Shown: in pieces, positions 10,010 through 20,553 of the stretch | How the letters are laid out: each line of letters opens with the position of its first letter | Numbering within the stretch: position 1 is the stretch's first letter | From: Carnegiea gigantea | Lineage: Eukaryota; Streptophyta; Magnoliopsida; Caryophyllales; Cactaceae | NCBI GenBank assembly: GCA_029747015.1 | Contig: JAKOGI010000449.1 | Location: forward strand, 303,501-367,500 | Direction: 5' to 3' | DNA: 64,000 nucleotides | The notes under the pieces: generated by a model | The model's input: only the letters and a program-made list of their open reading frames with translations | What the model was told of the DNA's origin: nothing | Database searches by the model: none | Made by a program: the position numbers and the translations under genes

Positions 10010-11348
10010 ATGTCTACACAACGAGAAGTAGCACTAACAATCTCATTACTCAAGCTATCTGTTAAAGAGCAGATTGTTGAACAACAAGAAAAATTATGCA
10101 AAGAACTATACTCTGACAATCCTCTGAAATTTTGGGGAAAAAAAAAAACACTTGCTAAAATCACTTTATTAAATCCCAATACTATCATCCAAGTTAAATA
10201 AATGGTGTATACCCACCAGGATATTCAAGAGTTTAACAAACAAATCAAGGAACTTCTGGATAAAGGATTAATTAGAAACTCTCTTATAGTCCTCGCACCA
10301 ATCTCGCTTTCATGGTAAGAAATCATGCTGAAGAAAAAAGAGAGAAAGCTAGAATGGTAATCAATTACAAAAAGTTTAATGATAATACTGTCTTTGATGG
10401 TTATTATATTTCTAACAAAACAGTCCTTTTTAACAGAATTCAAGGAGCCTCTTGGTTTTTGAAAATGGATTGCAAAAGTGGTTATTGGTAGATAAAAATG
10501 GAAGAGGAAAGTATTTCTTTAACTGCATTTAGTGCCCCACAAGGTAATTATGAATGGATAGTAATGCCATTTGGTCTAAAAAATACACCTCAAATATTCT
10601 AGAGAATAATAGATAACATCTTCAAAGACCTTAATCACTGCTGTCTAGTCTACATTGATGATATCCTTATCTTTTCTAAAACCATAGAACAACATAAAAA
10701 TGATGTCTTGGCGGTCACCTAAAGATGCATTAATTATGGTATTATACTTGGTAAGAACAAATGCATTTATATTGAACAAGAAATTGAGCTTTTAGGCCTA
10801 GAGGTAAAAGCTAGACAGATTATTCTACAAAAACATATTTTGGAAAAAATAGAAGACTTTCCTGAAAAAATCGAAGATAGGAAGCACCTAGAAAGGTTCC
10901 TTGGATGTCTTACCTATGCTTCTGATTTCATTAAAGATTTGGCTAAACTAAGAAAGCCATTGCAGCAAAAACACAAGAAAGATGTTAGCTGGACATGGAT
11001 CACTAATCATTCAAAGATTGCCCAAAACCTCAAAAAAATGTGTAAAAATCTTCATGTCCTTAATTTGCCTGAAGAAGAGGATGATTTAATTCTTGAGACA
11101 GATCCCAACAATGAGCACTGGAGTGCAATACTCAAAATCAAAGAAGGAGAAAAACTTTGCAAATATTACAGTGGAACCTTTAATAAGGCAGAATGCAATT
11201 ATCCCACGATGGAGAAAGAAATCCTTGCAGTCATAAGGAGAATTGAAAAATTCTTAATCTTTTCAACCCCAAAACCTTTTCTTATTCGAACTGATTGCAA
11301 AGGGATGCTTGGTTTTGTGAAAAAGAATTTCTCAAATTTGCAAGCGTA
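10010..11348 (+). pseudogene. Endogenous caulimovirid RT-RNase H
   Basis: Reverse transcriptase and RNase H of the same viral copy. The YIDD catalytic box lies at 10651-10662. It is preceded by a 'PQGNYEW..MPFGLK' segment and followed by a connection domain (FLGCLTYASDF, about 10900-10930). RNase H then shows Asp in LETDP, Glu in TMEKEILAV and Asp in LIRTDCKG. This order and wording match Caulimoviridae rather than gypsy elements. Stops at about 10199, 10489, 10601, 10720 and 11347 and a shift near 10290 disrupt it. The last 169 codons (10840-11349) remain open. No capsid or movement gene accompanies it. Confidence 0.9.
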
Positions 11349-11463
11349 AGGGCGACTCCTGCATTGGCAATTATGGCTTAACCTGTTTTTTTTTTTTTTC
11401 CTATTGAACATATACAGGGATCGAAGAACTCTCTTACAATCAGTCTAACTCGAGAACTCGCTA

Positions 11464-12556
11464 ATGGTAATCATCAAAGCCGACCTCCTACCAGAAAAGC
11501 AGGAAATCCTTAATGAAATGCCAGTCATACTAGAACGGGTTACGCCTTCTAGTAAAGTCCTTATTAATAACCTGGAGTTTCATACAAAAAGTAGATTGCG
11601 CTTTGGTCTACTTTCTAGTACTTACCTAATAGCCCAAAGATTTTCCCTTCTAGAATTACAAATTAGCTACCTTCGGCGTCCTTATGATATCTAAGAAAAA
11701 ATAAGTTCTCATATCCAAGAAAAATGGTTCAAGGAATGGTATGCAGCCTGCATCGACTTTTATCATCATTATTTCTATGATATTTGGGAGTCCTGGAGTA
11801 TAACGATCTATTTTTCCGACAGATCTGAAGTCGGTGGCATTTGTTTTCCAGCTAATTCATTATCTCCCCGTGATCCTGTCTTTAAAGTTTGGAAATATGG
11901 GATGGTTCTTTATTTCTCAGAAGTCCCCGATCCTAATTTTCCATTTTTCTCAACCTTAACTAAGTTCCAGCAATATATGTTCAAAAGGTTTCATTGGATT
12001 CTCAAATCTCCTGAGGGACCAACAAAAATTTCAAATTGCAGATATCTGACTTTGGAGGTTTATAGCGCCCTGATTGAATATGAAAATGGAAAAGCCAAAC
12101 CAGTCCATTATCTTATCCAAGTTGTTGATTGCAATGACCCCAGTGATCAACGACAAAATTGGATTCATGGAGATCCGGTACATATAGTTACTAATCCTGC
12201 ATTAGCAAGGGCTATTGGATTTTTCAATATTTATCATCAATGTTGGGCATTGATTGAAAAAAGAAAAACGTTAATGCATTGTGGAAACACTACTTTCGCC
12301 TATAGTAGTGAGTTCAAAGATTACATGAAAGTGGATGGAGCAGAACCAGAACATATTTTTTTATTATCTCTTTGATGTTGGAGCTGGAAAATTCTTATCA
12401 GAAAACGGAAAAAAATATCTCCTTGAGTTATTTGAACAATATGATCTAGAGCATCTTAACCAAATTAATGAAGATTTTGATAATTATCCAGATAATGATG
12501 GTCTGGAAGATATAATTGGAGATGAGGGTATGCAGAATCTCAATAATGATGATTAG
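11464..12556 (+). pseudogene. Caulimovirid 3' ORF, function uncertain
   Basis: Three overlapping open pieces (11464-11694, 11902-12375, 12335-12556) form one broken coding region directly after RNase H. The longest (157 codons) is Trp/His/Tyr-rich and globular in look. The last ends in an acidic tail of Asp, Glu and Asn. In several caulimovirid genera this position holds the inclusion-body/translation transactivator, but I see no motif that proves it, and some endogenous genera carry an unassigned ORF here. It is broken by a stop at about 11692 and a shift at about 12370. The virus-like promoter follows at once. Confidence 0.6.
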
Positions 12557-12599
12557 TCTTTTCATCACTAAAAGTTCTGAAAAGGCTACCCCAGTATTG

Positions 12600-13150
12600 T
12601 ACTATTTTGACAAGTGTCTGGTATGTAAAATAAAGTGTGTACTGTAGCCGTCAGTGTACTGTAGACAACTGTAGCCATGTGTAAAATCTTTATGTACTAT
12701 AGCCTTTAGGGCATCCTAGGTACTCCTATCCCCTCTATAAATAAAGAGGTCGAGAGCTAAGAAGGGACACGGTCATTTGAGCATACTAGAGCAAAAGAGA
12801 GGTTGAGTTTCTCCATTTCTCTATGAGCAAATATCTCTAATGATCTTAGCTTAAGTCTCTCTTCAGTATCCCACTATAATATAACCATTTTCAAGCTTTT
12901 AATAAAAGAAGTTTCCCAGTAGAGAACGTTATTCAATCGAACCTTATGTCTTAAATATTATAAGTGCTTGATTAAAGTCTCACTATCCTTCAAAACATAA
13001 AACTTGATTAGTGACTATGGTCTGAGGTAAGAAACGAAACAGATCTATACTATACCTGATCTAAGGAAGGTGGGGTTGAGATTAGCAATCTCTGTAAACT
13101 GGAAGCTAGAGAAACGCCAGGGTCCAGCGCTGGCTAAGTTCAGGTAACGG
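12600..13150 (+). promoter_or_regulatory. Caulimovirid intergenic promoter and leader
   Basis: Non-coding DNA after the viral 3' ORF. A TATAAATA box at 12736-12743 sits inside a palindrome (CCTCT...AGAGG). Upstream at about 12635-12710 are repeated TACTGTAGCC-like words that could act as enhancer repeats. AATAAA overlaps the TATA palindrome and another lies at about 12899-12905. This fits a pararetroviral promoter followed by terminal redundancy and polyadenylation. The long leader beyond 12790 has several short AUG frames. After about 13150 the viral signal ends. Confidence 0.55.
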
Positions 13151-13159
13151 TCGAAACTC

Positions 13160-15114
13160 TCTAATTAAGTTTTAATTATTTTTGCTAAGCATGATGGCCT
13201 ATAACTATAGAAAGTATAATATATAAGATATAAGCAGTAGATTGTGATCACTAGTACCAGTAAAGTCATTATAAGAAGTAAAATCAAGCATATTTTGAGA
13301 AGAAATCCTAAAAATAGCTTATTTACGTAGCAAATCTTTTTCAGGGGCTTTTCTGCCATTTCTGAAAGTTGAAGGATTAAATTATAAATAAAAAGGACCA
13401 AAGAGTCACTTGTTCTAAAACTGAAGGTATTAAAGTGTAAAGATTTTCAAAATCAGGTCCTACGTGTGAATAGACTAAAACTGGAGGTACCAATTTGTAA
13501 AATTTTCACAAATCTTTAATAAACAGATTAAGGAATGAAATTTTTAAAAACCTTTTAATAGACCACAATGTCAAACTTGAACCAATTTTCCCCCAAATCG
13601 TCAAATACAGTCATTTCAACACATGAAACAAGTAAGGCTAGCAAGGCCGGTTGAACCTCACTATAGTTATATAGCTCTCATCGCTCATGTGTGTAATAAT
13701 AGTGAAGGTTCTCTCAATTCTCATTCCTTAGACTCAAATATGCCATAAGCTTGACAAGACTCTCAAATCCGCCATCACTAAAATGCAAACACACTAAGCA
13801 ATCATGAAGACTTTCATAGGGTTGTAGCGAGGCTATGCGTAAAGCTAAGAGGGGAAAAAATGTTTTGGAAATAAGGAGCTAGAAGCCAAAGACTAAGAGG
13901 TAAATAATTCCAATGCATCATACTTCATCCTTCTTGAACCATTACAACTTATCAACAAAATAAATCCCAAATTGTAGAGAGAAAGAGTCGAAAATTACCA
14001 ATAACTTACAATCCCAACAAGGCTAACACTTTCTTTCATTTTTTTCCTTTTTAGCTTTTTTTCCTGTTTCTTTTGTGTCTTTTTTTTTTCTTTATTCATT
14101 TTTTTTTTTTGGTTTTTGATCCTTTCTTTCTTTCTTTCTTATCCAAAAGGATAGCCAAGAGGAGAGTCATAACGAACTTTAAATTTCAACTCTCCTCCAA
14201 ACTTTGTACAATAAAACAAGGGGTTTATCAAAATCTCACATCCCTTCACCAAACAGCCAAAGTTCACTAAAGATAACAATCTACCTTACTAGTGCCCTAT
14301 TAAACTTGATGCAAATAAATGAAACACTCCTCTAGTCTTGGCTTAAAGATAAGACAAGTATTTGGCCATAGGTTATAATAGGAGGTTTAAATCAAGAAAA
14401 ACGGATATAGGCCCAAAGGGGTTAGCAAGGGATATAATACACAACAAAGGTGGCTATTTGACCGTGGGGTTTCAACAAATCAAAGAAAAATAAATAAATT
14501 GTCTCAATTATATTGTCTACATGCATATGTGAAATGTGTTCTTGAATGAGAATCAAAGCAAGTTCTAGAGAAGTGATGTCAAGGAAGAGTTCCACATGAA
14601 GAAATATGAGACTAAATCGATGAATATCCTTTAAAAGCTCAAAATCTCATGGGACATCTACCAAGGTCAAAACTAGCTCACTAACGAACACATGTCGAAA
14701 CTCATGTAAAGACTCATGGGGTAAATCAACTCGCATTCAACATGTGGTCAAAACATTGGAATTCATTTCGAAAAACTTGTACACAAACATTTTATGCACA
14801 ATTCGGGCGAATCAAAGGATCAGACTAAACCATGGAAGCCTACCAAATCTATAAAGATCATCATCGGAGGATTTTTTTGTTTATCTTTCTTTTTATATAT
14901 TTTTTTTGATCTTTGACTCTTTTTAACAAAAAAAACTAAATTGCAAATGAACTATAAAAAAATAAAACAAAATGCAGCCTAGAATGAAAAGAAAACTAAA
15001 TAACTACTAAACAAAGCTAAAACCAAAATCAAAAAATATAAAAAACTACCACTAACTACATATACAAAGCACAAACACATCAAACCGAAAACAGGCATCA
15101 GACACCAAATATAA
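13160..15114 (-). other. Likely Athila 3' non-coding region and LTR
   Basis: No ORF of note. It lies downstream (minus-strand sense) of the Athila third ORF and its G-rich tract, where the 3' untranslated region and 3' LTR should be. The LTR limits could not be fixed because no second LTR copy is in the window. It contains T-rich stretches at about 14035-14140 and 14875-14930. Confidence 0.4.
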
Positions 15115-15198
15115 CGACTAACTCCCCCATACTTGCATCACATATTGCCCTCAATGTGGGTGCATAATAGAAAAAGAGAAGGGGGTAGCATAGAGCAA

Positions 15199-16488
15199 TT
15201 AGAAAGGGGTTGGTGGCAGAGGATGGGGTGGTTGGCCATAGGAGATATGCCAATCTCGCCAGGTTTCTAGACATGCCCTATAGTGTTGGAAATATTCTGT
15301 CTGGGAAGCAAGCAAGCAACCCCCGAAACTCATCAGGGTGCTCTTGGACAAAGTCTCGAAGAGCGACGTTCCCAGAAGTAATAAATGCTCGGAGGAAAAC
15401 TTGCTCCTCTTGAATAGATCTAAGGGTGTCTTAAAGGTCAGAATAGTCAGGAGGGGGTGGTTGAGAGGAAGAACTAGGTTCGGCTTGACTAGAGTGAGGG
15501 GCTGGATGATGGGGTGCGGGTTGAACAACCTCCTCATCACTAGGTACCCAATAAAGGTTACCTCGTTAAAGTAGGGTAGTTCGATCAACATTGGGAAGCG
15601 GCAAAAGCCAATCCTCGGGGTAAATCCAACATAAACGGCCATCCTCGACTTTACAATAGTTCATAATTTCAAAAGCAGCTTGATCAAGCCACTCCGACCC
15701 GGAAACTCTATCCTCAGAATTGGGCTCAACTTCCATATCTAGCAATAGTAGTTATAATACCACCAATGACTATCCCACCTTTAGTTCTAACAACTGCACT
15801 ATGCAATTGTCTAGCTAAAAATAAACCTGGGTCAAGTTGGACTCCACCAAGCATACAGGAAAAAAAGTATAACTCAAATAGTCTCAGGACATTCAGACTA
15901 TCATCCTGAGCAAAATGGGAACTAGCTAAACTACGCTAGGCTACTCTAATGCAAGGGTTCCTAATATGTGTGCATTTTGATGAACTAGTACTGTACTTAA
16001 CACTCCTCAAAAGTTCACCCCGAAATATATTTGGGTTGAATTTGTGGGGGACTTGGCGGTTCGATAAATCCATACTAGGTGAAAAACCGAAAATACTATT
16101 GAAGGTACCTAAGTTTGTCCCGTAAAATTGACCCTGTAAAAACAATGATATATATCCGGCTTAATGTTGAGGCCCTCTAATGACCTCGACATGGAGTGTA
16201 CTTAAGAATTCTGGGGTCAAGTCCCTATATGTATGCTCCTTGAGTTCTAAAAAATATCCCATACCACCTTATGCAAACAACCATCTAATATCATCTAACA
16301 TTCCCAATCGGGCTAACAAATCCTCATCATAATATCTAGTTACTAGCAACATGATCTAGATGTGTCAAACCAAGAAGGTGAGGAATGTTACCTCTAACAC
16401 GTGCGGTTTGGGATGTCCTTTGAGGTTGAGGTTGTGCTTGACTTGATGAACCAACCTCGGTGCTCATTTGTCTCTTAGTTGGTGCCAT
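15199..16488 (-). pseudogene. Athila third ORF (env-position protein)
   Basis: It begins with MAPTKRQMSTEVGSSSQAQ at 16488 and continues over several broken frames. Around 16320 it reads DEDLLARLGMLDDIRWLFA. Around 16200-15940 there is a middle domain with LHVEV and FNSIFGFSPSMDL. The C-terminus is rich in Gln, Ser and Pro and ends near 15199. This is the 'plant transposon protein' found after integrase in Athila-group elements, in the place of a retroviral env. I see no convincing envelope features: the hydrophobic Phe-rich stretch at 16500-16800 lies upstream of the probable start. Stops at about 16335 and 15937 and frameshifts inactivate it. Confidence 0.7.
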
Positions 16489-16827
16489 TGTTGCAAAAAC
16501 CAAATAAAAACTAAATGTAAAACCTAAATAAGAAAATTTGAAGAAGAAAATGAAGAAATTTAGGAAAAAGATGGAAGTAAATGATAGGTATGGTGGATGA
16601 GATGAGTTTGAAGAAACAAAAGAAGAAGAGATGGAATTTGTGGAGAAAGATGAAAGATTGAGTGAAAGGGGATGATTTTGGGTGAAATTGAGTGAAAATG
16701 GTGAAGAAATGAGGAAAATTGAAGATGTGAGGTGTGGAGAGTTATGGAGGTAGAGAGAGAGAGTGTGTCGAGAGGTTAAAGATGAAGTTTGAGAGAGATG
16801 AATGGGCACCGAAGTTCAAAACCTAGA

Positions 16828-16908
16828 CCGCAGGCCGTAGCAGTATACCATAGACCGTGGGGTTCACCACGGACCATGCGGTTCACCACGGTATGACCGT
16901 GGTGTCTG
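16828..16908. repeat. Clustered CCACGG palindromes
   Basis: The words GGTTCACCACGG and ACCGTGG occur several times in 80 bases, as direct and inverted copies, between the Athila third ORF and integrase. The RNA could form a compact stem. It coincides with the spacer from which a spliced or internal transcript for the third ORF would start. Confidence 0.6.
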
Positions 16909-17099
16909 CTATTCCGCTATATTTTTTTTTTCTGGGTGGCATCCCACGATCGTCCCCTGGGGATCTAGCCGTAGTGGCTAACATTTTATTCATAGTTTTT
17001 TTGTTCTGTTTTCTCTTGTTTTTCTTCTCTCTCTTTTTTTTTTCGACAAATGACAAGAATAGTAAAAATAAAAGGTAAGGAAAGAAAAAGGGAAAAAGA

Positions 17100-17130
17100 A
17101 CTTAGGTTGCCTCCCAAGAAGCGCTCTTTT
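17100..17130 (-). promoter_or_regulatory. Conserved Athila post-pol motif
   Basis: Minus strand reads GCGCTTCTTGGGAGGCAACC just after the integrase ORF. I recall near-identical GCGCTT.TTGGGAGGCAACC sequences at the same place in many plant Athila-group elements. It does not encode protein in the pol frame, so an RNA-level role such as splicing or structure is possible, but this is inference. Confidence 0.5.
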
Positions 17131-17154
17131 AAGGTCAAGAGCTTGATCCTTCTT

Positions 17155-18180
17155 CTATGCTTGGTCCAGATCAGATAGTGTATGGACATTAATTTTGTTA
17201 ATAGACTGTCCCACAAGATATGGTTTTAATCGCTGTTCATTAACTGTGAATGCACCAGTAGACTCACTCCATATTTCAACTGCTCCATTGGGTTGAACCT
17301 TAGTGACCTTAAATGGTCCTGACCATCGGGATTTCAGTTTGCCAGGAAACAATCTCAATCTAGAATTAAATAAGAGGACGACGTCTTCTTTTTCAAACCT
17401 TTTCTTCATGATATGTTTATCGTGCCACTTCTTAGCTCGTTCTTTGTAAATACGCGAACTTTCATAGGCTTCCAACCTTAGCTCATTGAGCTCGTTTAGT
17501 TGCAAAATCTCCATTCTTCTGCTTCCTTAAGATCAAAGTTAAATATCTTTATAGCCCAGTATACCTTATGTTCCATCTTTATTGCCAAGTGACAAGACTT
17601 CCCAAACACGAACTAGTATGGAGTGGTGCCGAGAGGGGTCTTGTAAGTTGTTCGGTATGCCCAAAGAGCATCATCAAGCTTGAAGGCCCAATCTTTTCGG
17701 GACCGATCCACTGTTTTCTCGAGGATGCTCTTCGATTCTCTATTCGAGAGTTCCACCTGCCCACTCATTTGGCGATGGTAAGGCATAGCGATCTTATGAA
17801 ATATCCCATACTTTTTTAAAAGTAACCCAAGAGGCTTGTTGCAAAAGTGTGTGCCATTATTACTTAGAAGAGCTCTTGGCGTGCTAAACCTTGTGAAAAT
17901 ATTCTTCTTGAGAAACTTAAGGACAACTTTTGAATCATTTGTTGGGGAGGCGATGGCTTCCACCCACTTAGAAACATAGTCAATCACCACAAGAATGTAA
18001 AGGTTGTTATGGGAAGGAGGAAAAGTATCCATAAAGTCAATCACCCATACATCAAATAAATCTACCTCAAGTATGCCACTTTGAGGTATCTCATGTCTCT
18101 TGGAAATATTTCCTGTTCGCTGACATCTATCACAAGTCATGATAAATTTCCTTGCATCTTTAAAGAGCATGGACCAATAG
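17155..18180 (-). pseudogene. Athila integrase
   Basis: The upper piece (18170-17613, 185 codons) has the end of the zinc-binding region ([10 protein letters not shown]) and the core with Asp in VIDFMDTFP, Asp/Asn-rich [11 protein letters not shown] (normally SDGGTHFCN, so the second catalytic Asp is replaced) and Glu in QVELSNRE. The lower piece (17514-17155) is the C-terminal region with [20 protein letters not shown], typical of Athila integrases. A stop at about 17610 and a frameshift separate them. The Asp-to-Asn change in the catalytic triad would inactivate the enzyme even without the breaks. Confidence 0.85.
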
Positions 18181-18229
18181 AAGCCTACTTGGAGTACTTT
18201 CCCAATCGTTTTATCTAGTCTTAACTAGG

Positions 18230-19434
18230 AGTGGCCTCTAGGCATAAATGAGATAGATGATCGGCAACCACGTTTGCCAACTCTACCTTATCTTTGATTT
18301 CTAAATCAAACTCTTGAAGAAGGAGGACCCATCAGATGAGTCGAGATTTGGAGTCGGATTTCTTTATGAAATGTTTCAAAGCAGCATGATCTGTGAAAAT
18401 AATGACTTTAGAATTAATCAAGTACGATCTAAATTTTTCTAAGGCAAAGACAACTGCTAAGAACTCCTTCTCAGTCATGGCATAATTCACTTGAGCCCCA
18501 TTGAGAGTACAACTTACATAATATGTAGCATATAGCTTATTGTTCTTTCATTGGCCTAAAACAGCCCTACCGCGTAGTCACCTGCATCACACATTACTTC
18601 AAAAGGTAGCTCCGAATGTGGTGCTTGCATTACTCGGGCGATGATCAATGCCTCTTTTAACCTATGAAAATAAGTACTCTTCATTAAACTCAAAAGGCAT
18701 ATCCTTAACAAGCAATTAGGTGAGAGGTTTTGCAATTTTCGAAAAATCTTTAATGAACCGCGCCGGTAAATCGACTTGTCCCAGAAAACTCCTCACACCT
18801 TTCAAAGAAGTTGGTGGTGGCAATTTCTCAATCACCTCTACCTTTGCTTTGTTAACTTCAATGCCTTTATTAGAGACAACATGACCAAGGACAACCCCCT
18901 CTTACACCATAAAATGGCATTTCTTCCAATTTAAAACCAAATTCACATCTTTGCATCTTTACAAAATCTTAGATAAGTTATTCAAGCACTGGTCATAGGT
19001 TGCACCATACATAGAAAAATCATCCATAAAGACTTCGATTGTGTCCTCAATAAAGTCAGAAAAAATGGCCATCATACAACATTGAAATGTGGTAGGGGCA
19101 TTGCATAGCCAAATGACATTCTTCTATAAGCATACGTACCATAAGGACATGTAAAAGTAGTCTTTTCTTGGTCATTAGGATGGATAGGGATTTGAAAGAA
19201 TCCCGAATATCCATCTAAGTAGCAAAAATATGAATTTTTAGCCAATCGTTCAAGCATTTGGTCAATGAAGGGAACGGGAAAATGATCTTTATGGGTGACT
19301 TTATTCAGTTTCTGATAATCATTGCACATACACCAGCCTGTGACAGTCCTAGTAGAGATTAGCTCATTATTCCCATTTTTGATAACAGTCATCCTCCCTT
19401 TCTTAGGAACAACATAGACCAGGCTTATCCACAC
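18230..19434 (-). pseudogene. Athila reverse transcriptase-RNase H
   Basis: The RT N-terminal half is open at 19434-19072, with VVPKKG, NDYQKLN, the DHFPVPFIDQMLERL segment, LDGYSGF and YAYRRMSFG. The FMDDFSMYG catalytic box lies at about 19008-19034. RNase H at about 18240-18660 keeps MCDAGDYA, a [18 protein letters not shown] segment and FTDHAA on the minus strand. Several frame breaks occur between 18690 and 19070. Wording matches Athila-group pol. Confidence 0.85.
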
Positions 19435-20330
19435 GCTATCAGAGATGGGGTAAATAATCTTCTTTGGTGTTCAATTGAAGGCTTATGATCGTCTTCCATT
19501 AAGATTCGATGCATAGACAAAGAAGGATGAATTCCTTTTAAGTCATCAAGGGTGTATCCTATGGCTTTACGATGCTTTCTAAGTACTCTAAGCAAAGAAT
19601 CTATTTGGGTTGCATTCAAATTTGTGTTCATAATCACTAGATATATAGATTTTGGTCCAAGAAATTCATACCTCAAGGATGAAGGGAGAAGTTTCAATTC
19701 TACCTCGGGAGCTTTTGCCTCATCAGATGAGGGCTTACTTTCGTCTTGTAATGATTCTACCTTAGCAGTAGAAAATGGAATTGGTGGAGAGGCTTCCAGA
19801 AGTTGAGCACACTTGGCTACTTCGGGATTTTTATCCTTAATAGTGCTATTATTCAACATCACTTGCTCAAGTGGATCATTAGAATTAATGTTAAACATGG
19901 TTTTCCATATTAACCATCAACTACATCAATCATATTACACTCATCAGGAATGGAAGGAAACTTAGCAGCTTTTAGTAAATTAAACTCCACATGATCATTT
20001 CCCTCATCAAAAGATAATGCACCATTTTTCATGTCGATGCGGCACTGGCCTCCGAAGAATGATGGGAGTCCGTGTATCCTCTTCCATTTCTAGAATCACA
20101 AAGTTTACTGGTACATATAAATCCCTAATTTTATTAGAACATCCTCTAAAATACCCACAGGGTATTTCACATAACGGTCCGTCAATTGTAATGAGATAGT
20201 AGTTGGTCTTATCTCTCTTAGTTCCAATTTTTTACACATTGACAGGGGCATCACGCTTGACCCTGAATCACATAAAGCACAGTCTATAGGCACGTTCCTT
20301 ATCAAGCAAGGAATTGAAAAACTAGCGGGA
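19425..20330 (-). pseudogene. Athila protease and linker
   Basis: The protease piece (20305-20105) has ALCDSGSSVMPLSMCKKL, an Asp-Ser-Gly active site within the usual Athila 'CDLGASVNLMP' context but shortened. A linker ORF (19898-19425) follows, rich in Glu, Lys and Ser. It ends with YTLDDLKGIHPS...HRILMEDD, the conserved lead-in to Athila reverse transcriptase. Stops and shifts lie at about 20104 and 19910. Confidence 0.75.
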
Positions 20331-20553
20331 TCCTTCAGCTTAGCTGGAAGCTTGTTTTAGATCACTGCACTGCATTCTTCAGTCAAAGCTGTAGTCTCAT
20401 GTTCTTCAAACTTTCTTTTGTTAGACAGAATTTCTTTTAAAAATTTAGCATATGAAGGCATTTGAGTTAGGGCTTCCATAAACAAAATATTTATATAGAG
20501 TTTCTTAAGGACTTCTAAAAACATCCCAAATTGTGAATCAAGTTTAGCTTTAG

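Noticed and set aside
9315..12556. A functional virus genome
   Set aside because: Movement and coat regions are missing, the protease active site is altered, and the polymerase frame is broken many times.
19552..19806. 84-codon plus-strand ORF inside Athila pol
   Set aside because: It is antisense to the conserved linker before reverse transcriptase on the minus strand.
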